Below, piece by piece: positions 50,379 to 59,194 of a stretch of 64,000 nucleotides of DNA. The notes under the pieces are model-generated. The model searched no databases, had not been told where the DNA came from, and saw only the letters and a program-made list of their open reading frames with translations. This DNA is from Anaerorhabdus sp964386325. Lineage in GTDB: Bacteria; Bacillota_I; Bacilli_A; Erysipelotrichales; Erysipelotrichaceae. A program made the translations under genes and the position numbers. Position 1 is the first letter of the stretch. Every line of letters begins with the position of its first letter. Location: contig CAYLQY010000011.1 in assembly GCA_964386325.1 (NCBI GenBank), positions 1-64,000 of the forward strand. The letters are read 5' to 3'.

Positions 50379-51743
50379 GTGGAAATTGTTGAAGCAAAAA
50401 TGACGACAGGGTCGATTTGGAAACGCATCTTATTCTTTGCGATTCCATTATTGCTGGGAAATTTATTTCAACTTTTATACAATACAGTTGACTCTATTGT
50501 TGTCGGTCAATATGTTGGTAAAACAGCATTAGCTGCAGTTAGTGCAAGTACACCATTAATCAACTTAATCATTGGTTTTTTTATGGGGGTAGCAGTAGGT
50601 GCAGGGGTAATCGTTGGTAGACATTATGGAGCTAGACGATCGAACGAACTCTCAATTACAGTACATACATTTACGTTGTTCTCAATTTTATTTGGCGTTG
50701 TATTAACTTTATTTGGGTACTTCTTATCACCATGGTTATTAGAATTGATGAACACTCCGGCAAATGTTATGCCCCAAGCCGTTGAATATCTTCAAATTTA
50801 TTTCTTAGGTGTTTTATTTGTAACTTTGTATAATGCAGGAACAGGAATACTACAAGCAATTGGTGACTCTAAACGACCTCTTTATTTTTTAGGGGTTGCA
50901 AGTGTAATCAATATTATATTAGATTTATATTTTGTTACTCAACTCAATATGGGAGTTGCAGGGGTTGCATGGGCTACATTAATTGCTCAAGGTGTTTCTT
51001 CAGTTCTTGTAATAATTACACTCATGATTTCAAAGGAAAACTATAAGTTAGAAATAAAAAAACTAAGAATACATGGACCTACTTTGGTTCAAATTGTAAA
51101 AATAGGTATTCCTTCTGGTCTTCAAAATATGATTGTTTCACTATCTAACGTAATTGTTCAATCATATGTAAATGGATTTGGTGCAGCAGCGATTGCAGGT
51201 TTTGGATCTGCTAATAAATTTGATAATTTCATTGCTTTACCAATCAATAGCTTTGCCCTTGCGATTACAACGTTCTCTGCCCAAAACATGGGTGCTAATA
51301 AAATAGATCGTGTTAAGAAGGGTGTTAATACAACAATATTAATGGGTATCTTATCAATTCTAATATTAGGTATTCCTATTTGGATTTTTGCGGATGTTTG
51401 TGTAGAAATCTTCTCAACTGATCCAGATGTAATTATTGCGGGGGCAGCAATGATTCGAATCATGATTCCGTTCTATATTGCCCTTGTATTCCATCAAGTT
51501 TATTCAGGAGCTTTACGAGCCAGTGGTTTAACCGTTATACCAATGATTACTTCAATTGTTAGCTTTGTATTTATGCGCCAAATCTTCCTATGGATTGCGA
51601 TGCCTATGTTTAATAGTATAGACATTGTTGCGTGGGGTTATAGTGTAACATGGACATTAGCAGCAATACTAACCTCAACTTACTTTCACTTTGCGAATTG
51701 GTTGGGTGATAAAAACCAGAGTTTTAACAAGACGATTGATTAA
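50379..51743 (+). CDS. MATE-family multidrug/cation efflux protein
   Basis: A 454-residue membrane protein of the MATE/DinF family with about 12 helices in two related halves. The opening TTGSIWKRILFFAIPLLLGN and NTVDSIVVGQYVGKTALAAV is typical. Such pumps exchange Na+ or H+ for organic cations. The start is uncertain: GTG at 50379, 5 bp after AAGGGG, is preferred over GTG 50373 (inside the SD) and ATG 50400. A TATAAT lies at 50342-50347. Confidence 0.88.
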   Translation: MEIVEAKMTTGSIWKRILFFAIPLLLGNLFQLLYNTVDSIVVGQYVGKTALAAVSASTPLINLIIGFFMGVAVGAGVIVGRHYGARRSNELSITVHTFTLFSILFGVVLTLFGYFLSPWLLELMNTPANVMPQAVEYLQIYFLGVLFVTLYNAGTGILQAIGDSKRPLYFLGVASVINIILDLYFVTQLNMGVAGVAWATLIAQGVSSVLVIITLMISKENYKLEIKKLRIHGPTLVQIVKIGIPSGLQNMIVSLSNVIVQSYVNGFGAAAIAGFGSANKFDNFIALPINSFALAITTFSAQNMGANKIDRVKKGVNTTILMGILSILILGIPIWIFADVCVEIFSTDPDVIIAGAAMIRIMIPFYIALVFHQVYSGALRASGLTVIPMITSIVSFVFMRQIFLWIAMPMFNSIDIVAWGYSVTWTLAAILTSTYFHFANWLGDKNQSFNKTID

Positions 51744-51811
51744 TTTCAGTCGTTTTATTTTATGCGAGAATGATTTACAATATTAGGTAGTGTAAAGAAG
51801 GGGATGGAATT

Positions 51812-53533
51812 TTGAATACTTTAAAGAAATATTGCAAACCTTTTTACAAAGCACTTTTATTTGGATTGCTTGTAAAGACTGCCGGTTCAGTTGTTGAACT
51901 ATTTATTCCATATATCTTATCTATGATTTTAGATAATGTAGTTCCACAAAAAGACATCATGCTTGTTATTATATGGGGAACAGTGATGATTGTGTGTTCT
52001 TTGCTTGCATGGGGCATGAATGTTTATGCGAATAGAAAAGCCAGTAAAGTGGCAAGAGATGTTACTGAAAATATTCGTCATGATTTATTTGATAAAACGA
52101 TTCATCTAAGTTGTACAAAAACTGATGAGTATACAGTTCCTTCATTAGAGTCCCGCTTAACAACAGACACATACAATGTACATCGTATGTTAGGAATGGT
52201 ACAAAGGATGGGAGTTCGTGCACCAATACTAACGATTGGTGGTATAATCATGACATTTATTTTGGAGCCAGTATTAGCTTTGGTCCTGTTGGCGGTGATT
52301 CCTTTTATTGCCATCATTATTTACATACGCTCAACAAAGGGAATACCGTTGTTCACAAAGGTACAAGTGGCAACTGATGGCATGATTCAAGTAGTGCGTG
52401 AGAACATTCAAGGGATGCGTGTTATTAAAGCATTGAGTAAAATGAACGCTGAGAAGAAACGTTACTTTGATGTAAACAACAATCTAAGAAATCAAGAACG
52501 TAATGCAAATATTAAAATGGCAATTATTAATCCAAGCATGAATTTATTTTTAAATGTCGGATTATCCCTTGTTATTTTAGTAGGTGCATATCGTGTTAAT
52601 AGTGGGTTATCGGAGACAGGTAAAATCATTGCATTTATGTCATACTTCACAATTATCTCCAATGCATTATTAGCAATTAGCAACATATTTGTAATTTTGT
52701 CAAAAGGGATAGCAAGTGCAAATCGAATTGATTTAGTATTAGAAGAATCAGAAGATTATCTAAAAACTCATTTATCTTATCCTAAAGGAGATTCTAATTA
52801 CGCAATTGAATTTAAGAATGTATCCTTTTCGTATTTAAAGGTAAAAGATAATATCAAGAATATTAGCTTCAAATTAAAACCAGGAGAAACACTTGGTATA
52901 TTGGGTGCAACGGGCTCTGGTAAGACAACAATCATGCAACTTTTATTAAGATTTTATGAAATTGATGAAGGAGCAATTTATTTAAATGGTATTGATATAC
53001 GTGAGATTGATCCTAAAGAATTGAGACAGATGTTTGGTATTGTCATGCAAAATGATTTCTTGTTTAGCGATAGTATTAAAGAAAATATTGTATTTGGTAG
53101 AGATATTGAGTCAGATGATTTAGATGCAGCTATTATGGATGCACAAGCGAGTGAGTTTATTCGGAGTCTGGAACAAAATGTTGATTATCATCTTACAAGT
53201 AAAGGAACAAATGTTTCGGGAGGACAAAGACAACGTATCTTGTTGTCCCGAGCTTTTGCGAATCACCCTGAATTTATATTGTTGGATGATTCAAGTAGTG
53301 CTCTAGATTATGGAACAGATGCGAAACTTAGAAAAGCAATCAATGAGAATTATCAAAATACAACAATGATTATTATTGCACAACGTATTTCAAGTATTAA
53401 GAGTGCAGATCAAATTTTGGTATTGGATAATGGGCAAATCAGTGATTTAGGTAGTCATTCAGAATTATTGAAGCGAAGCGAAATTTACGCGTCAATAAGT
53501 GACTCTCAGATGGGAGGTGCTCTTGTTGACTAG
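51812..53533 (+). CDS. Heterodimeric ABC exporter subunit 1 (degenerate catalytic Glu)
   Basis: A 573-residue half-transporter: six membrane helices (about 1-310), then an ATPase domain with Walker A GATGSGKTT, Q-loop MQNDFLF, canonical signature VSGGQRQR and Walker B FILLDDSS. The residue after the Walker B Asp is Asp, not Glu, so this site is predicted to hydrolyse ATP poorly. The start is TTG with GAAGGGGATGG upstream. It overlaps subunit 2 by 8 bp. Family: LmrCD/BmrCD-type drug or lipid exporters. Confidence 0.9.
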   Translation: MNTLKKYCKPFYKALLFGLLVKTAGSVVELFIPYILSMILDNVVPQKDIMLVIIWGTVMIVCSLLAWGMNVYANRKASKVARDVTENIRHDLFDKTIHLSCTKTDEYTVPSLESRLTTDTYNVHRMLGMVQRMGVRAPILTIGGIIMTFILEPVLALVLLAVIPFIAIIIYIRSTKGIPLFTKVQVATDGMIQVVRENIQGMRVIKALSKMNAEKKRYFDVNNNLRNQERNANIKMAIINPSMNLFLNVGLSLVILVGAYRVNSGLSETGKIIAFMSYFTIISNALLAISNIFVILSKGIASANRIDLVLEESEDYLKTHLSYPKGDSNYAIEFKNVSFSYLKVKDNIKNISFKLKPGETLGILGATGSGKTTIMQLLLRFYEIDEGAIYLNGIDIREIDPKELRQMFGIVMQNDFLFSDSIKENIVFGRDIESDDLDAAIMDAQASEFIRSLEQNVDYHLTSKGTNVSGGQRQRILLSRAFANHPEFILLDDSSSALDYGTDAKLRKAINENYQNTTMIIIAQRISSIKSADQILVLDNGQISDLGSHSELLKRSEIYASISDSQMGGALVD

Positions 53534-55271
53534 AAATAGAAAAGGTACAGTGCTACGTATCTTAAAATATTTACTGACAAATAAAATCGCAGTAATTTGT
53601 GCACTCACATTAACACTATTAAGCAACTACTTTGCATTAATCGGTCCAAAGCTATCAGGATTAGCAATTGATGCAATTGGAACAACACCAGGTAATGTCA
53701 ATTTTAAAGTGGTAATTCATTATTGCGCGATGATGATTTTCTTTTATGTGTTAAGTTCGATTTTAGGGTATATCATCCAAATTATTCTTATTAATGTTTC
53801 AAGCAAAGTTACATTAAAAATGCGCGAGGAAGTATTTAATCATTTGTTGACACTCCCTATTAGTTATTTCGATAGAAATCAAGCAGGGGATATTATTTCT
53901 AAAATCTCATATGATATTGATACAATCAACACATCACTCTCAAGTGATTTAATTACTGTTCTTACAAGTGTAATTACGGTTGTCGTATCGGCATTAATGA
54001 TGATTTCAATCTCGCCACAACTTTGTATCATCTTTTTGTTCACAGTTCCACTGATTGTTATATTCACGCGTTATCGTACCAAAAAAGTTAAACCACTTTT
54101 TTCTAAACGTTCACGCAAGCTAGGTGAATTAAATGGTTTTGTGGAAGAGATGTTATCGGGATATAAAACAATTAAAGCATATGGTCAAGAAGATACAATC
54201 GTGGGTAAGTTTGACGAACAAAATATTGCGGCTGTAGATGCTTACTATGACTCAGATTATCAAGGGAGTGTTGTAGGACCATCTGTTAATTTTATCAACA
54301 ATCTTTCGCTCTCTTTTGTGAGTATGTTTGGAGCACTATTATATTTAATGGGGAATATTACAATAGGAAACATTTCATCCTTTGTCTTATATTCACGTAA
54401 GTTTTCCGGACCAATTAGCGAAACTGCCAATATTCTTGCGGATTTGCAATCAGCAATTTCTGCAGCTGAAAGAGTATTCAGATTGTTGGATGAACCAAGC
54501 GAAATTAAAGATATTGAACAGGCGACAGTGTTAGAAGATATTCAAGGTAATGTAAATTGTGAGCATGTGAAATTCGGCTATGTAGAGGGTAAAGAAATTA
54601 TCCATGATTTAAGTTTTGAGACATTAGCTGGGAAGATGATTGCGATTGTTGGACCAACTGGTGCTGGTAAGACAACGATTATTAATTTATTAATGCGTTT
54701 CTATGATGTGAATGGTGGTAAGATATTTGTCGATAAGCATAAGATTGATGAGTGTACTCGTGATTCATTACGCAAACAATATGCGATGGTTCTTCAAGAT
54801 ACTTGGCTATTCAGTGGGAGTATCTTTGATAATGTTGCATATGGAAAAGATGATGCAACGATGGAAGAAGTTATTGAAGTATGTAAAGCAGCACACGTTC
54901 ATGATTTCATTGAAACATTGAAAGATGGTTATCATACAATCTTGACGGATGACGGAGTAAATATATCCAAAGGGCAAAAACAACTCTTAACAATTGCACG
55001 AGCGATGTTATCAGAAAGTAAGATGCTTATACTTGATGAAGCAACTAGTAACGTTGATTCAAGGACAGAAATGATTATTCAAAAAGCGATGTTAGAATTA
55101 TGTAAAGGAAAGACATCTTTTGTGATTGCGCATCGTTTATCGACAATAAAAAATGCCGATATGATTCTAGTATTACAGAACGGATCTGTAATTGAATCTG
55201 GAACCCATGAAGATTTATTGAAGGGTCATGGTTTCTACTCAAAGTTGTTTAATGCGCAATTTGAGAACTAA
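53526..55271 (+). CDS. Heterodimeric ABC exporter subunit 2 (catalytic Glu intact)
   Basis: A 581-residue half-transporter with six membrane helices and an ATPase domain: Walker A GPTGAGKTT, Walker B MLILDEATS with the normal Glu, and switch His in IAHRLST. Its signature reads ISKGQKQ rather than SGGQ. Thus one composite ATP site pairs the good signature of subunit 1 with the good Walker B of subunit 2, and the other site is degenerate, as in known heterodimeric exporters. The likely start is TTG 53526 (or 53523), with GGGAGG (53512-53517) upstream. Confidence 0.9.
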   Translation: MTRNRKGTVLRILKYLLTNKIAVICALTLTLLSNYFALIGPKLSGLAIDAIGTTPGNVNFKVVIHYCAMMIFFYVLSSILGYIIQIILINVSSKVTLKMREEVFNHLLTLPISYFDRNQAGDIISKISYDIDTINTSLSSDLITVLTSVITVVVSALMMISISPQLCIIFLFTVPLIVIFTRYRTKKVKPLFSKRSRKLGELNGFVEEMLSGYKTIKAYGQEDTIVGKFDEQNIAAVDAYYDSDYQGSVVGPSVNFINNLSLSFVSMFGALLYLMGNITIGNISSFVLYSRKFSGPISETANILADLQSAISAAERVFRLLDEPSEIKDIEQATVLEDIQGNVNCEHVKFGYVEGKEIIHDLSFETLAGKMIAIVGPTGAGKTTIINLLMRFYDVNGGKIFVDKHKIDECTRDSLRKQYAMVLQDTWLFSGSIFDNVAYGKDDATMEEVIEVCKAAHVHDFIETLKDGYHTILTDDGVNISKGQKQLLTIARAMLSESKMLILDEATSNVDSRTEMIIQKAMLELCKGKTSFVIAHRLSTIKNADMILVLQNGSVIESGTHEDLLKGHGFYSKLFNAQFEN

Positions 55272-55302
55272 AATGAAAATAGGTTAACGATTAATAAAAA
55301 CC

Positions 55303-55340
55303 GGGAAGTGTATGAAATAAATTATACACTTCCCTTTTTT
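55303..55340 (+). terminator. Terminator of the ABC exporter operon
   Basis: An 11-bp perfect stem GGGAAGTGTAT (55303-55313) with ATACACTTCCC (55324-55334), then six T residues. Confidence 0.9.
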
Positions 55341-55355
55341 ATTTGTTAAAAAAGC

Positions 55356-55495
55356 ATACACTAATTGATTTTTTCGGAAAAAATATACACTTTATATAAT
55401 TTTATACACTAGCAAGTGTTTAAACGCTAAAAATAGTGTATAAATACAGTGTAAATGGCATTTCTTGGCAGTTTGACACTTTATGTATATACACT
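55356..55495 (+). promoter_or_regulatory. Cluster of ATACACT/AGTGTAT sites upstream of the LevR-like gene
   Basis: The 7-mer ATACACT occurs at 55356-55362, 55385-55391, 55404-55410 and 55489-55495, its complement AGTGTAT at 55435-55441, and AGTGTAA at 55448-55454. Two more lie in the preceding terminator stem (55307-55313, 55324-55330). The 55489 copy sits in the spacer of the promoter at 55473-55500. These are probably operators for the downstream regulator or another repressor (inference). No coding frame fits this gap (55272-55547). Confidence 0.6.
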
Positions 55496-55500
55496 AAAAT
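55473..55500 (+). promoter_or_regulatory. Promoter of the second beta-glycoside PTS operon
   Basis: TTGACA (55473-55478), a 16-bp spacer, TAAAAT (55495-55500). One ATACACT site overlaps the spacer and -10, suggesting repression or autoregulation. Confidence 0.7.
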
Positions 55501-55547
55501 GGGAGTTGTTAAGAGAAGTCATATACCGTAGACAGGAGATTAAAGAT

Positions 55548-58208
55548 ATGAAATCAGCAAAAGAAACAGTATATGAACTGATTCAACAAATTGAGTTTAG
55601 TAAGAAAGCAAGTGATCCAGTTGGCGTTGAAACCTCCGATATTGCGAAGCAGCTCGGAATACAGCGAAGCAACGCAAGTGCTTTATTAAATCAATTGTGT
55701 GCAGAGGGGAAGCTCAAGAAAGTTGGGACTAGACCAGTGCTCTATACAGTTCATCAAAAAAATGAGCAACAATCTACAGAGACTTCTTGTTTCAAATCCT
55801 ATATTGGATATAACGGAAGTCTACGCAGTGTAGTACAACTTGCGAAAGCATCTATTCTCTATCCTCAAAAAAGTTTAAATACGCTAATACTAGCGCCAAG
55901 AGGATGTGGAACAAGCTTACTTGCAAAACTGATGTTTAGTTTTGCAAAAGAGGTAAATGTAATTGATGAAAGTGCACAATTCGTTAAGTTGAATTGTAAT
56001 CACTACATTGATAACAAGGAAGCATTAAGAAAAGAATTATTTGGTTTACCTGATTCAACAGATGATTTCCAAAACTGTTTTGATCGAGCAGAACATGGTG
56101 TATTATTCATCGACAATGTAAATCTATTAGAAGGACAAGATCAGGAAAATATAAACACATACTTAGAAACAGGTTCACTCTATTATGACAATGATAAACA
56201 AAATAAAGTGCAAAGAAATGTGTTATTAATTCTTGCTTGTTCAAATGAATCTAGTAGAAAAAACATTGAAAACTATGCAAGTAAAATTCCGATGAAAATT
56301 GAAATTCCTTCCCTAGAAGAAAGACCATTATTAGAAAGATTTGAATTGATAAATCGATTCTTATCAATAGAAGCTGCAAGATCAAATCGACAAATTGAAG
56401 TTAATTCAGAGACAATGAAGTCTTTACTTCTCTATGATTGTCCACTCAATGTTAAACAACTAAATCACGATATTAAGATTGCATGTGCAAATGCTTATGT
56501 AAGAAGTTATCAAGATGCTAGTGAGAGCATTGTGGTTAATTCATATGACTTTGAATCATATGTCAGAAAAGGATTACTCAATGAGAAGAAACGTAAAGAA
56601 GAATTAGAATCACTAATCGTCAATGACAATACATACATCTTTGATAAAGATAAAATCCAAACAAAACTGGATCATATCAATACAAAAGGTGATATGTATC
56701 TGGATATTAAAAATCGAGCAAATGAATTAGAAAAGAGAGGGATTGATAAACAAGAAGTTGCGACCATTGTAAACAGTTATTTGAAAAATGTGTTTGTAGA
56801 ATACAAAAATCAATTAAGTAAACAAGTAATTAATATTGAACAATTACAAAAACTTGTTGATGAAAAAGTAATAGAAATTGTAAATAATTTCTTGGCGAAA
56901 TGTCGATTGAAGTTTGATCGCGATTATCCGGCAAATATTATTTATGGATTATGCTTACACATTAATTCCTTGCTAACTCTTAATAAGAATCAACAAAGAA
57001 TAAGTAATGAACAAATAACGAATATTATTCAAAACTATCCAGAAGAATATTCAATGGGAGTTAAGCTTGCGACAAAACTTAAAACTGAATATGAATTGGA
57101 TTTACCAATTGATGAAATCGTATTGATTACAATGTTCATCATTGATGTACCAGAAGAAAAAGTATCAAATACACCACAGGTATTATTTGCGATGCATGGC
57201 GACTCAACAGCGATGTCATTAAGAGATGTTACAAACGCTTTGACTAAAACAAACAATACGTATGCATTTGATTTAAGTCTCAATTCTGATACACAGACAG
57301 CATTGAATGAATTAAGAACATTAATTCAAACAATCGATCAAGGTAAAGGGGTTCTAGTTATTTATGATATGGGTTCTATTAAAACAATGTTAGAAACCAT
57401 TCAAGAAGAAACAAAAATTCCACTTCGTTTAGTATATATGCCAATCACATTGATTGGTCTAGATGCAGCAAGAAAATGTTCAATGGAAGAAGATATTGAT
57501 GTTGTTTATCACTCAGTCTTAACAGAAATTGCAAATTTAAAAGAAGGATTTATTCGCAAGCCTAAAGTAATTATTACACTCTGTAATACGGGTGAAGGTG
57601 GAGCGGAGCAATTGAAAGAATATATTGATAAATATTCGAACTTAAATATTAAAACGATTCCACTAGCGATATCGCATAAGAAAACTTTGCTTAATGAAGT
57701 GATGACAATTCAACAAGCAAATGAAATTCATGCATTTGTTGGAACCTATAATCCAAAATTATTTGGAATACCGTTCATTTCAATATCAGATGTATTCAGT
57801 GCAAAACCTAAAGAGTTGGACCAAATTTTATTATTTAAACCAATTAATGAAAAGTGTATTAACTATGATGAAATTGATTTGAATCTTGAAGAACAACTTC
57901 GTAGTTTGCCTATTCATAAATTAAAGAAAATCTTACCTGTAGTTATGGAAGAAATCAATGACAAGTATTCATTGAATGAAGATCAAGAAATTGGATTATA
58001 TATGCATATTGCATGCATGATCAATAATCTAATGGAAAACAAGTCACTTCCTAAAAATCCAAACACCGAATATATCGTAGAAAATAGAGAAGAAGATTTC
58101 AAATTCGTATCAAAGACAATGAAGAAGATTGAGAAATCGTTCAACATCATTGTGCCAGATGATGGAATAGCATACGTATTAGAAATAATAAGCCCAGTAA
58201 GGAGATAA
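55548..58208 (+). CDS. LevR-like PRD regulator leading the beta-glycoside PTS operon
   Basis: An 886-residue regulator: HTH (about 1-65, VETSDIAKQLGIQRSNASALLNQL in parts), AAA+ region (about 90-335), PRD1 (about 430-530), EIIA-Man-like domain (about 545-660, with His in FAMHGDSTAMS), EIIB-like segment, and PRD2 (about 770-886). The ATPase motifs are degenerate: the P-loop reads APRGCGTSLLAK with no Lys in the usual place, Walker B is LFIDNVNLL, and the GAFTGA loop is replaced by LPDSTDD. So a classical sigma-54 activator role is unlikely. The ATG follows CAGGAGA; the frame is open 31 codons upstream, but that part overlaps the promoter. Confidence 0.87.
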   Translation: MKSAKETVYELIQQIEFSKKASDPVGVETSDIAKQLGIQRSNASALLNQLCAEGKLKKVGTRPVLYTVHQKNEQQSTETSCFKSYIGYNGSLRSVVQLAKASILYPQKSLNTLILAPRGCGTSLLAKLMFSFAKEVNVIDESAQFVKLNCNHYIDNKEALRKELFGLPDSTDDFQNCFDRAEHGVLFIDNVNLLEGQDQENINTYLETGSLYYDNDKQNKVQRNVLLILACSNESSRKNIENYASKIPMKIEIPSLEERPLLERFELINRFLSIEAARSNRQIEVNSETMKSLLLYDCPLNVKQLNHDIKIACANAYVRSYQDASESIVVNSYDFESYVRKGLLNEKKRKEELESLIVNDNTYIFDKDKIQTKLDHINTKGDMYLDIKNRANELEKRGIDKQEVATIVNSYLKNVFVEYKNQLSKQVINIEQLQKLVDEKVIEIVNNFLAKCRLKFDRDYPANIIYGLCLHINSLLTLNKNQQRISNEQITNIIQNYPEEYSMGVKLATKLKTEYELDLPIDEIVLITMFIIDVPEEKVSNTPQVLFAMHGDSTAMSLRDVTNALTKTNNTYAFDLSLNSDTQTALNELRTLIQTIDQGKGVLVIYDMGSIKTMLETIQEETKIPLRLVYMPITLIGLDAARKCSMEEDIDVVYHSVLTEIANLKEGFIRKPKVIITLCNTGEGGAEQLKEYIDKYSNLNIKTIPLAISHKKTLLNEVMTIQQANEIHAFVGTYNPKLFGIPFISISDVFSAKPKELDQILLFKPINEKCINYDEIDLNLEEQLRSLPIHKLKKILPVVMEEINDKYSLNEDQEIGLYMHIACMINNLMENKSLPKNPNTEYIVENREEDFKFVSKTMKKIEKSFNIIVPDDGIAYVLEIISPVRR

Positions 58209-58212
58209 GAAA

Positions 58213-58524
58213 ATGGACAATACAAAAATGGAAGAAATATCAATGGTTATTATTGCGAATGCAGGAGAAGCTAGAGGACTAGCATTCCAAGCACTTCGTG
58301 CAGTAAGAGATGATTCAGATTATGACAAAGCGAAAGAATATATCGATAAAGCAAATGAATATTCAATCATTGCGCATAAAGCACAAACAGATTTATTAAT
58401 AGCGGGTGCTAATGGAGAAAATATTAATGTTGATGTGTTACTTGTACATTCACAAGATCATCTTATGACAGCAATGTTAGCAATTGAACTCATAACAGAA
58501 ATGATTGAGTTCTACAAAAAATAA
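58213..58524 (+). CDS. PTS lactose/cellobiose-family EIIA component
   Basis: A 103-residue helical EIIA with the phosphorylation site His55 in IIAHKAQTDLL and the conserved VHSQDHLMTAM segment. It starts 4 bp after the regulator's stop with AAGGAG inside the regulator's last codons. It is the first PTS gene of the order IIA-IIB-IIB-IIC. Confidence 0.92.
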   Translation: MDNTKMEEISMVIIANAGEARGLAFQALRAVRDDSDYDKAKEYIDKANEYSIIAHKAQTDLLIAGANGENINVDVLLVHSQDHLMTAMLAIELITEMIEFYKK

Positions 58525-58525
58525 A

Positions 58526-58843
58526 ATGAAGTTATTACTAATTTGTGCTGGAGGTTTAAGCACAGGAATATTAGAAAAAAAAGTAAATGATTATGCCAAG
58601 AGTATTGGTGATACAGAGTTCATTTGTAAAGCCCACTCTTATAGTCGCTTTGGTGAATTACACAATGAGTTTGATGTAACACTCTATGGACCACAAGTTC
58701 GCAATCAAAAACTACAAGTGTTTGATAAATGTGAAGAAGGATATCCATTAGAGCAGATTGAACTCATGGACTATGGAACAATGAATGGTAAAAATATTTA
58801 CGAAAAAGCAATGAAGATTCATAAAGGCAATAATTCCATCTAG
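58526..58843 (+). CDS. PTS lactose/cellobiose-family EIIB component, first copy
   Basis: A 105-residue EIIB with the phosphocysteine Cys7 in LLLICAGGLSTG. It starts 1 bp after the EIIA stop. It is clearly paralogous to the next gene (shared blocks LLLICAGG, DYA/YAK, LYGPQ, YPL, DYG/DYA). An upstream ATG at 58505 lies inside the EIIA gene and is not supported. Confidence 0.9.
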   Translation: MKLLLICAGGLSTGILEKKVNDYAKSIGDTEFICKAHSYSRFGELHNEFDVTLYGPQVRNQKLQVFDKCEEGYPLEQIELMDYGTMNGKNIYEKAMKIHKGNNSI

Positions 58844-58878
58844 GATGGATTTGCATAAATACTGAAAGGAGGACTTTT

Positions 58879-59184
58879 ATGAAACTATTACTAATTTGTG
58901 CAGGGGGAATGAGTACTAGCATGCTTATTAAGAAACTTGAAAAGTATGCAGCAGAAAACGGAATTGAGAACTTTGTATGTGAGGCGCATGGTGTTGCGGA
59001 ATTTCCAGAATTATATAAAGACTGGGATCTAACACTTTATGGACCGCAAATCTCAAATCGTGCAGATTCTTTAAGACAAACATGTGGGGATGACTATCCA
59101 TTAGGAAAAATCGAACCAGCTGATTATGCGATTGGCAATGCACCCAATATCTTTAAACAAGTAAATAAACTATTAAATAAATAA
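58879..59184 (+). CDS. PTS lactose/cellobiose-family EIIB component, second copy
   Basis: A 101-residue EIIB with Cys7 in LLLICAGGMSTS, the more usual P-loop form. It has its own strong RBS (AAGGAGG) after a 35-bp gap. Only one EIIC gene follows, so the two EIIBs must either share it or serve another permease elsewhere. Confidence 0.9.
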   Translation: MKLLLICAGGMSTSMLIKKLEKYAAENGIENFVCEAHGVAEFPELYKDWDLTLYGPQISNRADSLRQTCGDDYPLGKIEPADYAIGNAPNIFKQVNKLLNK

Positions 59185-59194
59185 GGAGAAGAAA

